64,000 nt of DNA, from the NCBI GenBank assembly GCA_963811265.1, contig CAWEQS010000008.1, forward strand, positions 7,895 to 71,894. Direction: 5' to 3'. The notes under the pieces were generated by a model that made no database searches, was not told where the DNA came from, and worked only from the letters and a program-made list of their open reading frames with translations. Positions 27,295 through 36,665 of this stretch are shown one piece after another. The position numbers and the translations under genes are program-made. Source of the stretch: JAOUJD01 sp963811265. Its GTDB lineage: Bacteria > Pseudomonadota > Gammaproteobacteria > Burkholderiales > Burkholderiaceae_F. Within the stretch, counting starts at the first letter, position 1. Each line of letters opens with the position of its first letter.

Positions 27295-28665
27295 TCAGGT
27301 CATGAAGCCGAGGCTGTCCGAGGCGAAGTTGGGAAGGTTCGGCAGGATCAGCCTCAGGTCGCTCGCGCCCACGCCCATCCAGCTCGCCATCGTCGCCGCG
27401 TACTGCTCGACGGACGTCGTCGGGATCAGCCGGCCGTTGCCGGCGTCGGTCGGCGCGTTCGCCGTGAGGTCGGGGAAGCTTCCGTAGACCTGCCTGCCCT
27501 TCACGGCGCCGCCGACCACGAAGTGGTGCGCGCCCCATCCGTGATCGCAGCCGTCGCCGTTGGAGAGCAGCGCGCGGCCGAAGTCCGATGCCGTGAAGAG
27601 GGTGACGTTGTTGGCCGTGCCGAGCTGCGCCATCGTCGACTGGAAGAACGCGATCGCGTCGGCGAGCTGCGTCAGCAGCGCCGTGTGGGCCGTGTCCTGG
27701 TTGGAGTGCGTGTCGAACCCGCCGAGCGATACCAGGAACACCTGGCGCGTCGCGCCGAGCTGCGAGCGCGCGCTGATCACGCGCGCGACGAGCGCGAGCT
27801 GGTTCGCGAGCCCATTGCCGGCGGGCGGCGTCAGCGTCGGCGCGCTTTGCAGCGCGGCCCGGAGCGCAGCGTTGCCTTCTATCGAGCGCTGGTTCACGCG
27901 TCCCAGCTCGTTCTGGAGCAGGTGCCCGCTGGTCGCCGTCAGGCGCGTGCGCAACGCGGTCGCGCCGGCTGCCGATCCGTACAGCGAGTTGGCGCCGAGG
28001 GCCGAGAAGGCGATCGAGCCCTGGCTGGCGTCGAGCTGGAAGGGGCGGACCTGCTGTCCGCTGAGGAGCACGGCGCTGCTGCTCGGCGTCAGGCAGGTGA
28101 ACAGCGCGTTCGCGTTCTGCGCGGCGAGCAGGTCGCCGATGCGGCCGCCCCATCCGTACTTCGCGCCCTCGGGCACCGACGCCTGCCACACCGACTGCTG
28201 GTCGTTGTGCGAGAAGAGCTTCGGCGGCAGCGGCACGGTGCGGTCGGCGTAGCTGGTGCGGTCGGTCGGCGCCACGAGCGGTCCGACGTTCGCGACCACC
28301 GCGCACTGGCCGGCATCGAACAGCGTCGCCAGCGGCGCGAGCGGCTGTGGCAGCGCGACCTGCCGGCCGTCGGCCGCCGGGACGGCGGGCGTGAGCGGGA
28401 TCAGCTCGGTCGCGCGATCCCACGCGAGCGTCGCGCGGGCGCTCGAATAGGTCTGGTACGAGGCGCTGTCGTACGGGACGACCGTGTTGTGCGCGTCGTT
28501 GCCGCCGTACAGGAAGACGCAGACGAGGGCGCGGTAGTCGGGCGCGGCCTGCGCGGAAGCGGCGGCGATCGACGCCAGGTTCAGCGCGAACGGCGTCGCG
28601 GCGCCGGCCACCGAGAGCGCCGACGCGGCTCGCAGGAACTGCCGACGGGAAGCTTGCGTGGTCAT
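27295..28665 (-). CDS. DUF1501 protein, Tat-exported
   Basis: 456 aa. A twin-arginine signal peptide (SRRQFLRAASALSVAGAATP, cleavage after ASAQA) leads into the DUF1501 domain with LVCVFLYGGNDAHNTVVPYD, LFSHNDQQSVWQ and FLVSLGGFDTHSNQ. DUF1501 belongs to the alkaline-phosphatase-like/sulfatase superfamily by fold; substrate unknown. It follows the DUF1800 gene by ten bases, the usual pairing, so both are probably exported together. Confidence 0.9.
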   Translation of the reverse strand: MTTQASRRQFLRAASALSVAGAATPFALNLASIAAASAQAAPDYRALVCVFLYGGNDAHNTVVPYDSASYQTYSSARATLAWDRATELIPLTPAVPAADGRQVALPQPLAPLATLFDAGQCAVVANVGPLVAPTDRTSYADRTVPLPPKLFSHNDQQSVWQASVPEGAKYGWGGRIGDLLAAQNANALFTCLTPSSSAVLLSGQQVRPFQLDASQGSIAFSALGANSLYGSAAGATALRTRLTATSGHLLQNELGRVNQRSIEGNAALRAALQSAPTLTPPAGNGLANQLALVARVISARSQLGATRQVFLVSLGGFDTHSNQDTAHTALLTQLADAIAFFQSTMAQLGTANNVTLFTASDFGRALLSNGDGCDHGWGAHHFVVGGAVKGRQVYGSFPDLTANAPTDAGNGRLIPTTSVEQYAATMASWMGVGASDLRLILPNLPNFASDSLGFMT

Positions 28666-28675
28666 GGCCGTCTCC

Positions 28676-30392
28676 TCACTTCTGCACCAGGTACTCGGGG
28701 GATGCCATCGTCAGCAGGATGGCCGTGTGGACGCGGTTGGCGCGTCCGGTCGTGGTGGTCACGCTGATCGCGTTCACGGCGTTCCGGATCTCCTGCCGCA
28801 TCGCGGACGGCATCGAGCCGTTGGTGAGGCAGCGGTCGATGCGGTCGAGGAGCGCGTCCGCGTCGTCGGCGATGGCCTGCTCCGCGGCGTAGTTCGCGCG
28901 CACGTCGCGCACGCCGTTGACCGCGACCCCCGCGCCGGTGGACGATCACGCCCTGCATGAAGTTGACGTACCCGACGACCGACGTTTCGCCGACGATCTG
29001 GAATTCCGGGGCGACCAGCCCGGCCGTCGCGATGGCCGTGTTCGGCGGCGTGTAGCCCGGCCGGTAGAAGTTGAAGACCGAAGGCGGGCGTAACGGCTGC
29101 TGCCCGAGCGACGTGGACGGACTATCGAGGCCGCGGATCGTCCAGTTGCCCGACGCCGACGTTGCGTTGAAGCAGCGCGCCCAGTTCGACAGGCGCAGCA
29201 CGGGCTCGCGCACCTTGCCCCACTGTGGATCGGTGATCTTGGCGGCGTCGCGCGCCTCGGCGTCGAGCAGGATCGCGCGGATGATCGCCTTCATGTCGCC
29301 GCGCACGCCGGAGCCGTTGTTCGCGCACGCGGCTGCGACCCGGCCCACGTACGCCGGGCTCGGGTTGCTCGTCACGAGGCGCTGCACGAGCTGCCGGCCG
29401 ATGAACGGGCACAGGTTGGGATGGTTGAACAGCGTGTCCATGGCGATCTTCATGCTCGCCTGCGCGGACGTGTTGGGCGGGATCGTCACGCCGAGGAAGG
29501 TCTTCGCGCCTGTCTCGTGAAACTGCGGATACGGCTGCATCGGCCGCACGTTGCGGTCAGGGTAGGTCGCGGTCGTCGAGCCGTTGAACGCCTGGTCGGT
29601 CGTCGTCGGCGCGGCCCAGCTCCAGCCGGTGAAGACGCGGGCGATGCCGCTCGTGTCGGCGTTCGTGTAGGTCTCGACCGGAGCGCCGTTGACGAGGCGC
29701 GGCGTCCCGTCCTGGTTCAGTTCGAGCAGCCCGATCGAGAACAGCTGCATCACCTCGCGCGCGAAGTTCTCGTCGGGAACGCGGCCGGTGACCGGATCGC
29801 CTTTCCTGTTCCGCAAGTGCGAGAGGTAGATCCCCATCGCCGGGTGCGTGGCCACCGCCTCGAGCAGCTGGCGGTAGTTGCCGAAGGCGTGCTCGCCGAG
29901 CAGGTCGACGTAGCTCGCGTGGCTGTCGGCCAGGCTGGCGATGGTCCCGTTCTCGGCCGACACGACGAGGATCTGCGACAGCGCGAACTTGACGCGCTGT
30001 CGCAACTGGTCCGGCGCGGCGAGCGCCTGCTGCCAGAAGCTGTCCTGCAGCCAGTTGAAGTTCTGACCCGGAGATCGCCGGGTCGTAGTTCGCCTGCACG
30101 TAGGCGAGGTGCGCGCTCGCCGGCAGGGCGAACTGCTCGTCGATCCACGCGGCATAGCCGACGCTGCGAACGCGCTCGATCGAAGCGTCGGTCGGGCCGA
30201 AGGTCGACTGCGTCAGGAAGCGCGCGGCTTCGCTTGCGGTCGGCGCGGCGGCGGATGGCGGCGAGGGGTTCGGCGCAGCGGTCGACCCGCTGCCGCCACC
30301 GCCGCAGGCGGCGATCGCCAGCGCGGCCGCCGCCACGGCGGCGGCCCACGGAGACGACTCCTCGACGGGCCGGTCTTCCTGTTGTTGTTCAT
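28676..30392 (-). pseudogene. DUF1800 protein, broken by three frameshifts
   Basis: The ATG at 30392 follows GGGAGA. Near 30366 a missing base separates NNNRKTG from the lipoprotein-like signal PWAAAVAAAALAIAACGGGG. At the CCC run 30067-30069 an extra base separates VQANYDPAIS from GQNFNWLQDSFWQQALAAP. Near 28944 an extra base separates QGVIV from GVAVNGVRDVRANYAAEQ. Corrected, the product is about 570 aa with the DUF1800 blocks FLTQSTFGPTDASIERVR, FAREVMQLFSIGLLELN and RPPSVFNFYRPGY. Three events in one gene could mean decay, but unrelated neighbours show the same single-base faults, so consensus error is as likely. Paired with the DUF1501 gene. Confidence 0.8.
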
Positions 30393-30597
30393 CGGGTTCT
30401 CCCTTGGTCGGGCAGCGTGGCGACTGTCCGGCGATGCCGCCCGCGCCTCAAGCGGCGTTGCAGACCGATACAACGCCGAAGGGCGATGCTGCCCGATGAA
30501 TGCCGTCCGCGAACTCATCCGTCCGTCCGAGGGGTGTCGTCGCGTCCGGCTGGCCGCGGGTATCCTCCGCGCGTTTCGCATTCGACAGGCTTCGACG

Positions 30598-32658
30598 ATG
30601 CTCCAGCCCGCCAATCCCCTGCTGCAGCCCTGGGACACGCCGTTCCAGCTTCCGCCGTTCGAGCGCATCCAGGCAGGGCATTTCGCGCCGGCATTCGAGA
30701 TCGCTGTGCGCGAGCACGCTGCGGAGATTGCGGCGATCGCCGCGAACCCGGATGCGCCGACCTTCGAGAACACGGTGGTCGCGTTCGACCGCAGCGGCCG
30801 GCGCCTGACGCGGATCGAGCAGGTGTTCTTCAACCTCGCGTCGTCCGAGACCTCGCCCGCGCTGCAGGCTGTGGAGCGCGACGTGGCGCCGAAGCTTGCC
30901 GCGCACGAAAGCGCGATCTATCTCGATGCGAAGCTGTTCGAGCGCGTCGATGAACTGCACGCGCGCCGCGAAGCGCTCGCGCTCGACGACGAGCAGCGAC
31001 GGCTGCTCGAGCGCATCCATCTCGACTTCGTGCTCGCCGGCGCCAGGCTCGGCGACGAAGCCAAGGCCCGGCTTGCGCAGATCGTCGAGCGGCTGGCGCA
31101 GCTGCACACCGCCTTCTCGCAGAACGTCCTCGCCGACGAATCGAAGTGGGTGCTGTGGCTGCGCACCGAGCAGGATCTCGCCGGACTGCCGGCCTCGGTG
31201 CGCGACGCGGCGAAGGGCGTGGCCGTCGAGCGCGGCGATCCGGATGCCTGGGCGATCACGACCAGCCGGTCGATCGTCGTTCCGTTCCTGACGTTCTCCG
31301 ACCGCCGCGACCTGCGCGAGCAGGCGTACCGGGCCTGGAAGGCGCGCGGCGAGAACGACGGCGAGCACGACAACCGTCCGATCGCGCGCGAGATCCTGAA
31401 GCTGCGCACCGAGCAGGCACGCCTGATGGGATATCCAAGCTACGCCGACTTCGCGCTGGTCGATCGCATGGCGGGGACCCCGGCGGCCGTGCAGCAGTTG
31501 TTGGAGCGCGTGTGGGAGCCCGCGAAGGCGCGGGCGCGCGAGGAGCATTCGGCGCTGCGGGGCCAGGCCGCGGCGATGGGCCAGCCGACGACCCTCGAGC
31601 CATGGGACTGGCGCTACTACGCGGAGAAGGTGCGCCAGGCGCGGTACGACGTCGACGACGCGCAGGTGAAACCGTACTTTCCGCTGGAGCGCGTCGCCGA
31701 GGCCGCGTTCGACTGCGCGCATCGGCTGTTCGGACTGCAGTTCGTCGCGCGCCCCGACCTGAAGGCGTATCACCCGGACGTGCGCGTCTACGAAGTCCGG
31801 CGCGGCGAACGCACCGTCGCCGTCTTCCTGCACGACAATTTCGCGCGTTCCACCAAGCGCAGCGGCGCGTGGATGAGCGCGTACCGCTGGCAGTCGCGCG
31901 TCGATGGCGAGGTCATCCCGATCGTCGTCAACAACAACAATTTCGCCAAGGCCGCGCGCGGCGAGCCGACCCTGTTGTCGCTCGACGACGTCCGCACGCT
32001 GTTCCACGAGTTCGGCCACGGCCTGCACGGCATGCTGTCGGACGTGACCTACGAGCGGCTGTCGGGCACCAAGGTGCTGCGCGACTTCGTCGAACTGCCG
32101 TCGCAGCTGTTCGAGCACTGGGCGCTCGAGCCGGCGGTGCTGAAGAAGCACGCGCGCCACGTCGGGACCGGCGAGCCGATACCGGACGACCTGATCGAGC
32201 GCATCAAGCGGGCGCGGCGCTTCAACCAGGGATTCGAGACGGTCGGCTACACCGCCTGCGCGCTGCTCGACATGGCACTGCACGCCCGGACGGACGCGGA
32301 TGGCGTCGACATCACCGAGTTCGAGCGCGCAGAGCTGGACAGAATCGGAATGCCCCCGGGCACATACGTCTATCACCGGCTGGCGCACTTCCAGCACCTC
32401 TTCGCCAGCTCGGGCTACGCCGCCGGTTACTACGTCTACATGTGGGCCGAGGTCCTCGACGCCGACGGCTACGACGCCTTCACCGAGGCGGGCGATCCGT
32501 TCGATCCCGCCGTGGCGTCGCGCCTGCTGAAGCACGTGTATTCGGCCGGCAACCGGGTCGAGCCGCGCGCTGCCTACCGGGCGTTCCGCGGACGCGATGC
32601 GGCGGTGGAGCCGATGCTCGCGAAGCGCGGGCTGGTCGACGAAGGCGCTCCGGCCTAG
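30598..32658 (+). CDS. M3-family zinc metallopeptidase (Dcp/oligopeptidase A type)
   Basis: 686 aa. The zinc site HEFGH is at residues 470-474 (RTLFHEFGHGLHGML), with the third ligand in the downstream FVELPSQLFEHW segment. The opening NPLLQPWDTPFQLPPFERI and the overall length match peptidyl-dipeptidase Dcp more closely than oligopeptidase A. It hydrolyses short peptides in the cytoplasm (no signal peptide). ATG at 30598 has only a weak AGG upstream. Its TAG stop overlaps the stop of the convergent aminotransferase at a CTAG palindrome. Confidence 0.9.
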   Translation: MLQPANPLLQPWDTPFQLPPFERIQAGHFAPAFEIAVREHAAEIAAIAANPDAPTFENTVVAFDRSGRRLTRIEQVFFNLASSETSPALQAVERDVAPKLAAHESAIYLDAKLFERVDELHARREALALDDEQRRLLERIHLDFVLAGARLGDEAKARLAQIVERLAQLHTAFSQNVLADESKWVLWLRTEQDLAGLPASVRDAAKGVAVERGDPDAWAITTSRSIVVPFLTFSDRRDLREQAYRAWKARGENDGEHDNRPIAREILKLRTEQARLMGYPSYADFALVDRMAGTPAAVQQLLERVWEPAKARAREEHSALRGQAAAMGQPTTLEPWDWRYYAEKVRQARYDVDDAQVKPYFPLERVAEAAFDCAHRLFGLQFVARPDLKAYHPDVRVYEVRRGERTVAVFLHDNFARSTKRSGAWMSAYRWQSRVDGEVIPIVVNNNNFAKAARGEPTLLSLDDVRTLFHEFGHGLHGMLSDVTYERLSGTKVLRDFVELPSQLFEHWALEPAVLKKHARHVGTGEPIPDDLIERIKRARRFNQGFETVGYTACALLDMALHARTDADGVDITEFERAELDRIGMPPGTYVYHRLAHFQHLFASSGYAAGYYVYMWAEVLDADGYDAFTEAGDPFDPAVASRLLKHVYSAGNRVEPRAAYRAFRGRDAAVEPMLAKRGLVDEGAPA

Positions 32659-33839
32659 GCGGCCCGCGCGCTCTTCAGGAACGCGCGCAGGCGCTCGGCG
32701 CCCTGCAGCAGCAACGCATCCGACGCGGCAAAACACCAGCGCAGGTAACCCTCGCCCTCGGGCCCGAAGGCCACGCCGGGAGCGATGCCCAGGCCGGCTT
32801 CAGCGACCAGGCGCTTCGCGAACGCGAGGCTGTCGCCGCTGAATCCGGCGACCTTGAAGAAGAGGTACATCGCGCCCGGCGGCGGCGCGACCTCGACGCC
32901 GGGAAGCGCTGCAAGCTCGCGGACCAGCAGGTCGCGCGACGCGCGCAGGCGTGCCACCGTCTCGGCCACCAGGGGCTCGCCGTCCCGCACGGCGACGATG
33001 CCCGCCTGCTGCACGAAGGCCGGCGCGCAGGACGTGTTGAACTCGATCACCTTGCCGACCTGCGCGATGAACTCGCGCGGCGCAACCATCCAGCCGAGCC
33101 GCCAGCCCGTCATCGTCCAGCTCTTCGAGAACGTGTTGGCGCTGATGTAGCGATCGTCGGCGTCGACGAGGTCGAGCACGCTCGGCGCATGGCCGTTGGC
33201 CGTCAGCGCCGGGTCGAACACGATCCGCTCGTAGGCATCGTCGGCAACGAGCCAGATGCCGTGCCGGCGGCAATGCTCCAGCAACGCGACCCAGTCGGCG
33301 CGCGGCATGGTCCACCCGGTCGGGTTGTTCGGCGCGTTGACCAGCACCATCCGGGTCCCGGGGGTCGCCGCGTCGAGCAGGCGCTGCAGGTCGAGTGACC
33401 AGCGGCCAGCGTGGCACGCCAGCGGCACGCGCACGACATCGGCGCTCATGATGCGCGGCATCGCGGTCAGGTTCGGCCAGACCGGCGTGACGATCGCGAC
33501 GCGGTCGCCCGGGTCGATCAGCGTCTGGTCGATCAGCGACAGCGCGTGCACCCCGGCGCTGGTCACGGCGATGCGGTCGACCGTGACTGGCTGCGCAGGA
33601 GCATGCAGCCGGTTGGCGTACGCCGCCAGCGCCGCGCGCAGCTCCTCGATTCCCAGGTTGTGGTTGTAGAAGGTCTGCCCGGCGTCGAGCGCCGCCTTGG
33701 CCGCCTCGCGAATGAAGGCGGGCGTGACCTGGTCGCCTTCGCCGAACCAGAACTTCAGGAGGTCTGCGCGGCCGATGCCGGCGTTGGCCACTTCGCGGAT
33801 GCGGGAGGCGGCGAGAGCGGCGATGGTGGGTCGGATCAT
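32655..33839 (-). CDS. class I/II PLP-dependent aminotransferase
   Basis: 394 aa. Fold type I aminotransferase: FWFGEGDQVTPAFIREAAKA, VNAPNNPTGWTMPRADW, the aspartate-containing VADDAYERIVFD, and the PLP lysine in SANTFSKSWTMTGWRLGWM. Members of this branch act as aspartate or aromatic aminotransferases or putative valine-pyruvate aminotransferases; specificity is not readable. The start ATG at 33839 gives IRPTIAALAASRIREVAN. Convergent with the M3 peptidase. Confidence 0.9.
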   Translation of the reverse strand: MIRPTIAALAASRIREVANAGIGRADLLKFWFGEGDQVTPAFIREAAKAALDAGQTFYNHNLGIEELRAALAAYANRLHAPAQPVTVDRIAVTSAGVHALSLIDQTLIDPGDRVAIVTPVWPNLTAMPRIMSADVVRVPLACHAGRWSLDLQRLLDAATPGTRMVLVNAPNNPTGWTMPRADWVALLEHCRRHGIWLVADDAYERIVFDPALTANGHAPSVLDLVDADDRYISANTFSKSWTMTGWRLGWMVAPREFIAQVGKVIEFNTSCAPAFVQQAGIVAVRDGEPLVAETVARLRASRDLLVRELAALPGVEVAPPPGAMYLFFKVAGFSGDSLAFAKRLVAEAGLGIAPGVAFGPEGEGYLRWCFAASDALLLQGAERLRAFLKSARAA

Positions 33840-33950
33840 CGGCGTATTATCCGGGTTTACCCGACGCATATTGGTCAGCCGGGCTCGCTCCATCTGCCGA
33901 GCCGTGCGCGCGAGCGTGTCGTGCCCGTCCTCGAGACCTCTTCCAGCCAA

Positions 33951-34727
33951 GTGATCAAGACAGCGAGTGTGCCTGCGCCCGCCGCCCCTGCCGGCCCGCC
34001 TGCGCTGGCGGTCGTCGTGCCGGTTCACGACGAGGTCGACAACATCGAACTCCTGCTCGACGAGATACACGCCGCGCTGACGGACGAGACGACCTTCGAG
34101 GTGATCGTCGTCGACGATGCCAGCACCGACGGAACGCCGCGGCGGCTGGCCGCGCTGTCGGCCCGCTTCCCGCGGTTGAGGGCGTTGCGCCATCGCACGA
34201 ACGCAGGGCAGAGCACCGCGATGGCGACCGCCATCCGCGCGGCGACCGCGCCGCTGGTGGTCACGCTGGACGGCGACGGACAGAACGATCCGGCCGACAT
34301 CCCGGCGCTCCTGGGGCGCTGGGCCAGCGAATGCGGCGGGCAGCAACCGCTGCTGCTGGCCGGCTGGCGCACCGAGCGGCGCGACACCTGGCTGCGCCGC
34401 CTCTCGTCGCGCATCGCCAACGCGGTGCGCGGCAACCTCCTCGGCGATCGCACGCCGGATACGGGTTGCGGCCTGAAGCTCTTCGAGCGGTCCACGTTCC
34501 TGGCGTTGCCCTACTTCGACCACATGCACCGCTTCCTGCCCGCGCTCGTGCTTCGCATGGGTGGAAGGGTGGTGTCGGTGCCCGTGCGTCATCGACCGCG
34601 CTTGCGCGGCCGTTCCCATTACGGAGTGCTGAACCGGCTCGGTGTGGGCCTTGTGGATCTTCTGGGCGTGATGTGGCTGCGGCGTCGGGCGAAGGTGCCG
34701 ATCGTCGAGGCCGTGGAGCCCGAGTGA
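33951..34727 (+). CDS. family 2 glycosyltransferase (polyprenyl-phosphate sugar transferase-like)
   Basis: 258 aa from the GTG at 33951. GT-A fold: LAVVVPVHDEVDNIELLLDE, VIVVDDASTDGTPRRL, the DxD-type TLDGDGQNDPADI, and the acceptor-side RTPDTGCGLKLFERSTF. It resembles dolichol-/undecaprenyl-phosphate sugar transferases (DPM1/ArnC-like) but lacks the C-terminal membrane helices of ArnC. It starts a three-gene set with LAB_N and an ArnT-like gene (11-base gap), so it likely makes the lipid-linked sugar used by the ArnT-like enzyme. No strong ribosome site marks the start; the frame is open far upstream. Confidence 0.8.
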   Translation: MIKTASVPAPAAPAGPPALAVVVPVHDEVDNIELLLDEIHAALTDETTFEVIVVDDASTDGTPRRLAALSARFPRLRALRHRTNAGQSTAMATAIRAATAPLVVTLDGDGQNDPADIPALLGRWASECGGQQPLLLAGWRTERRDTWLRRLSSRIANAVRGNLLGDRTPDTGCGLKLFERSTFLALPYFDHMHRFLPALVLRMGGRVVSVPVRHRPRLRGRSHYGVLNRLGVGLVDLLGVMWLRRRAKVPIVEAVEPE

Positions 34728-34737
34728 GAGGTGAGAG

Positions 34738-35025
34738 ATGCAAGACAACTGGATCTGGCTGATCGTCGGTTTCGGCGGGCAGGCGCTGTTCTCGATGCGT
34801 TTCCTCGTCCAGTGGCTGACGAGTGAGCGCCACGGGCGCAGCGTCATTCCGGTGGTGTTCTGGCACTTCAGCCTGTGGGGCGGGCTCACGCTGTTCGTCT
34901 ACGCGGTTCACCGGCAGGACCCGGTGTTCATGCTTGGCCAGGGCGTCGGCATCTTCATCTACCTGCGCAATCTCTGGCTGATTCGGCACGCGCCGAAACC
35001 GGACGACGGCGCCGCTCGCGCGTGA
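34738..35025 (+). CDS. LAB_N (lipid A biosynthesis N-terminal domain) membrane protein
   Basis: 95 aa with three hydrophobic segments: NWIWLIVGFGGQALFSMRFL, VVFWHFSLWGGLTLFVYAVH and FMLGQGVGIFIYLRNLWLIR. This matches the LAB_N family of small membrane proteins, found alone or fused to lipid A enzymes and often beside GT2 and ArnT-like genes; thought to take part in lipid-linked sugar handling. Its TGA stop overlaps the GTG start of the next gene. Confidence 0.88.
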   Translation: MQDNWIWLIVGFGGQALFSMRFLVQWLTSERHGRSVIPVVFWHFSLWGGLTLFVYAVHRQDPVFMLGQGVGIFIYLRNLWLIRHAPKPDDGAARA

Positions 35026-36665
35026 GCGCCAGCGCATCGCGCACCACAGCCGGAATCGTGGCGCTGTGGTGGGCCGCCCTCACGGTGGCGGTCATCGTCA
35101 TCCGGCCGGCGACCGTGGCCGACGAGACCCGGTACCTGTCGGTGGCGTGGCACATGCACCAGTCGGGCGACCTCCTGCTGCTGCGACTCAACGGCGACCT
35201 GTACGGGCACAAGCCGCCGCTGCTCTTCTGGTTGATCGAAATCGGGTGGCGGATCTTCGGTGTCCAGCTGTGGTGGCCGCGCCTCGTGACGGGCGCCTTC
35301 GGGCTCGGCGCGCTGTACGTCGTGTTCCGGCTCGCTCGGCGCATCGCGCCGGGACGCGACGATGTGCCGGCGCTGGCGGTGATGATCACCGCGTCATCGT
35401 TGATATGGATCGCGTTTGCCGGCGCCGTGATGTTCGACCTCGCGCTCGCGTTCTTCGTGCTGCTCGCACTGTTGAACGTCGTACGCGCGTCCGAGGGCGC
35501 GGGATTCCGCGCCTGGGCATTCGTTGGAATCGCCGCTGGCCTCGGGATCCTCGTCAAAGGGCCGGTGTCCCTGCTGCACGTGTTGCCCGTCGCGCTGCTC
35601 GCTCCGTGGTGGGCCGGCGAAGAGTTTCGGGCCCGGCGCCTCGACGCGAGGCGCTGGTACGCGGGCGTGGCCGTCGCCGTGCTGGTCGCCGCTGGCGTAG
35701 CGCTGGCTTGGGCGATACCCGCCGCCATCGTCGGCGGCGAGGCGTTCCGGACCGAGATCCTGTGGCGGCAATCGGCCGGGCGCATCGCATCGGAGGGCTA
35801 TCACGCGCGACCGTTCTGGTTCCACCTTGCGGTGCTGCCGCTGATCCTGTTGCCCTGGTTCGCGTTTCCTCCGTGCTGGCGTGGCGTCGCGGCGGCGCTG
35901 CGCGAGCGCACGCTGCCCGCGACGCGGTTCGCGATCGCGTGGGTGGTTCCGGTCTTCCTCGCGTTCTCGCTGATGAAAGGCAAGCAGATCCACTATCTCC
36001 TTCCCGAGGTGGCAGGGTTCGCATTGCTTGCCGCCATCGGGATCGCCCGCGCGGGCGATCGGCCGGCGCGGATGGACAAGTGGGCCGCGGTGCTGGCGCC
36101 GACGCTCGTCGCCGCGGCACTGCTCGCGCTCGCGCCGCGGCTGGCCTCCGGAGGCGTTGACACGGTGCGCGTCGGCTCGGCCGTGCTGTTGCTGCTCGTG
36201 TTGGCCGTCATCCTGGCCGTGATGAAGCTTCGCACTCCGCGCGGCCTGGTCGCCGCCACTGGAAGCGCGTGCGTCGCGTCCGCCGTCGTGCTGTATGTCC
36301 TGCTGGGACCTGCCCTGCTCCGGTGGTACGACCTTCAGGACTTCGCCAGAGCGATCGCAGCGGCGCAGCAGCGCGGGCAGCCGATTGGCCATCTCGGCGT
36401 GTACCACGGCGAATACCAGTTCATCGGCCGGTTCTCCGCGCCGTTGCGCGTCGTGCACGGACCGCAGGGAGCCCTGGAGTGGGCGCGTGCGAATCCCGGG
36501 GGGGCGCTGGTGTTGCGCACCGAGCGCCCGCGGGAGTTCGCCGGCGTGCAGCCGCTCGCATCGCAACGCTACCGGACTGGACAGGTGTTTCTGCTGCGCA
36601 GCGAGGACGTGCCCGCGGTGGTCGAAGACCTGACGCGCACCGGCCTCAGCGAACCAGCTGGTTGA
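35022..36665 (+). CDS. ArnT-like family 39 membrane glycosyltransferase
   Basis: 547 aa, with about ten hydrophobic helices. The first periplasmic loop carries the ArnT/PMT signature: DETRYLSVAWHMHQSGD followed by DLYGHKPPLLFWLIEIGW. ArnT transfers aminoarabinose from an undecaprenyl carrier to lipid A; relatives transfer glucosamine or other sugars. With the GT2 and LAB_N genes it forms a compact set comparable to lipid A glucosamine-modification loci of Bordetella, though no deacetylase or UDP-sugar gene is here. GTG start overlaps the upstream stop (GTGA). The 3' end overlaps gspF by 20 bases in a palindromic segment. Confidence 0.9.
   Translation: MSASASRTTAGIVALWWAALTVAVIVIRPATVADETRYLSVAWHMHQSGDLLLLRLNGDLYGHKPPLLFWLIEIGWRIFGVQLWWPRLVTGAFGLGALYVVFRLARRIAPGRDDVPALAVMITASSLIWIAFAGAVMFDLALAFFVLLALLNVVRASEGAGFRAWAFVGIAAGLGILVKGPVSLLHVLPVALLAPWWAGEEFRARRLDARRWYAGVAVAVLVAAGVALAWAIPAAIVGGEAFRTEILWRQSAGRIASEGYHARPFWFHLAVLPLILLPWFAFPPCWRGVAAALRERTLPATRFAIAWVVPVFLAFSLMKGKQIHYLLPEVAGFALLAAIGIARAGDRPARMDKWAAVLAPTLVAAALLALAPRLASGGVDTVRVGSAVLLLLVLAVILAVMKLRTPRGLVAATGSACVASAVVLYVLLGPALLRWYDLQDFARAIAAAQQRGQPIGHLGVYHGEYQFIGRFSAPLRVVHGPQGALEWARANPGGALVLRTERPREFAGVQPLASQRYRTGQVFLLRSEDVPAVVEDLTRTGLSEPAG

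Noticed and set aside
32655..32658. Overlapping stop codons of convergent peptidase and aminotransferase genes at CTAG
   Set aside because: A neat coincidence of a palindromic tetranucleotide, with no sign of function.
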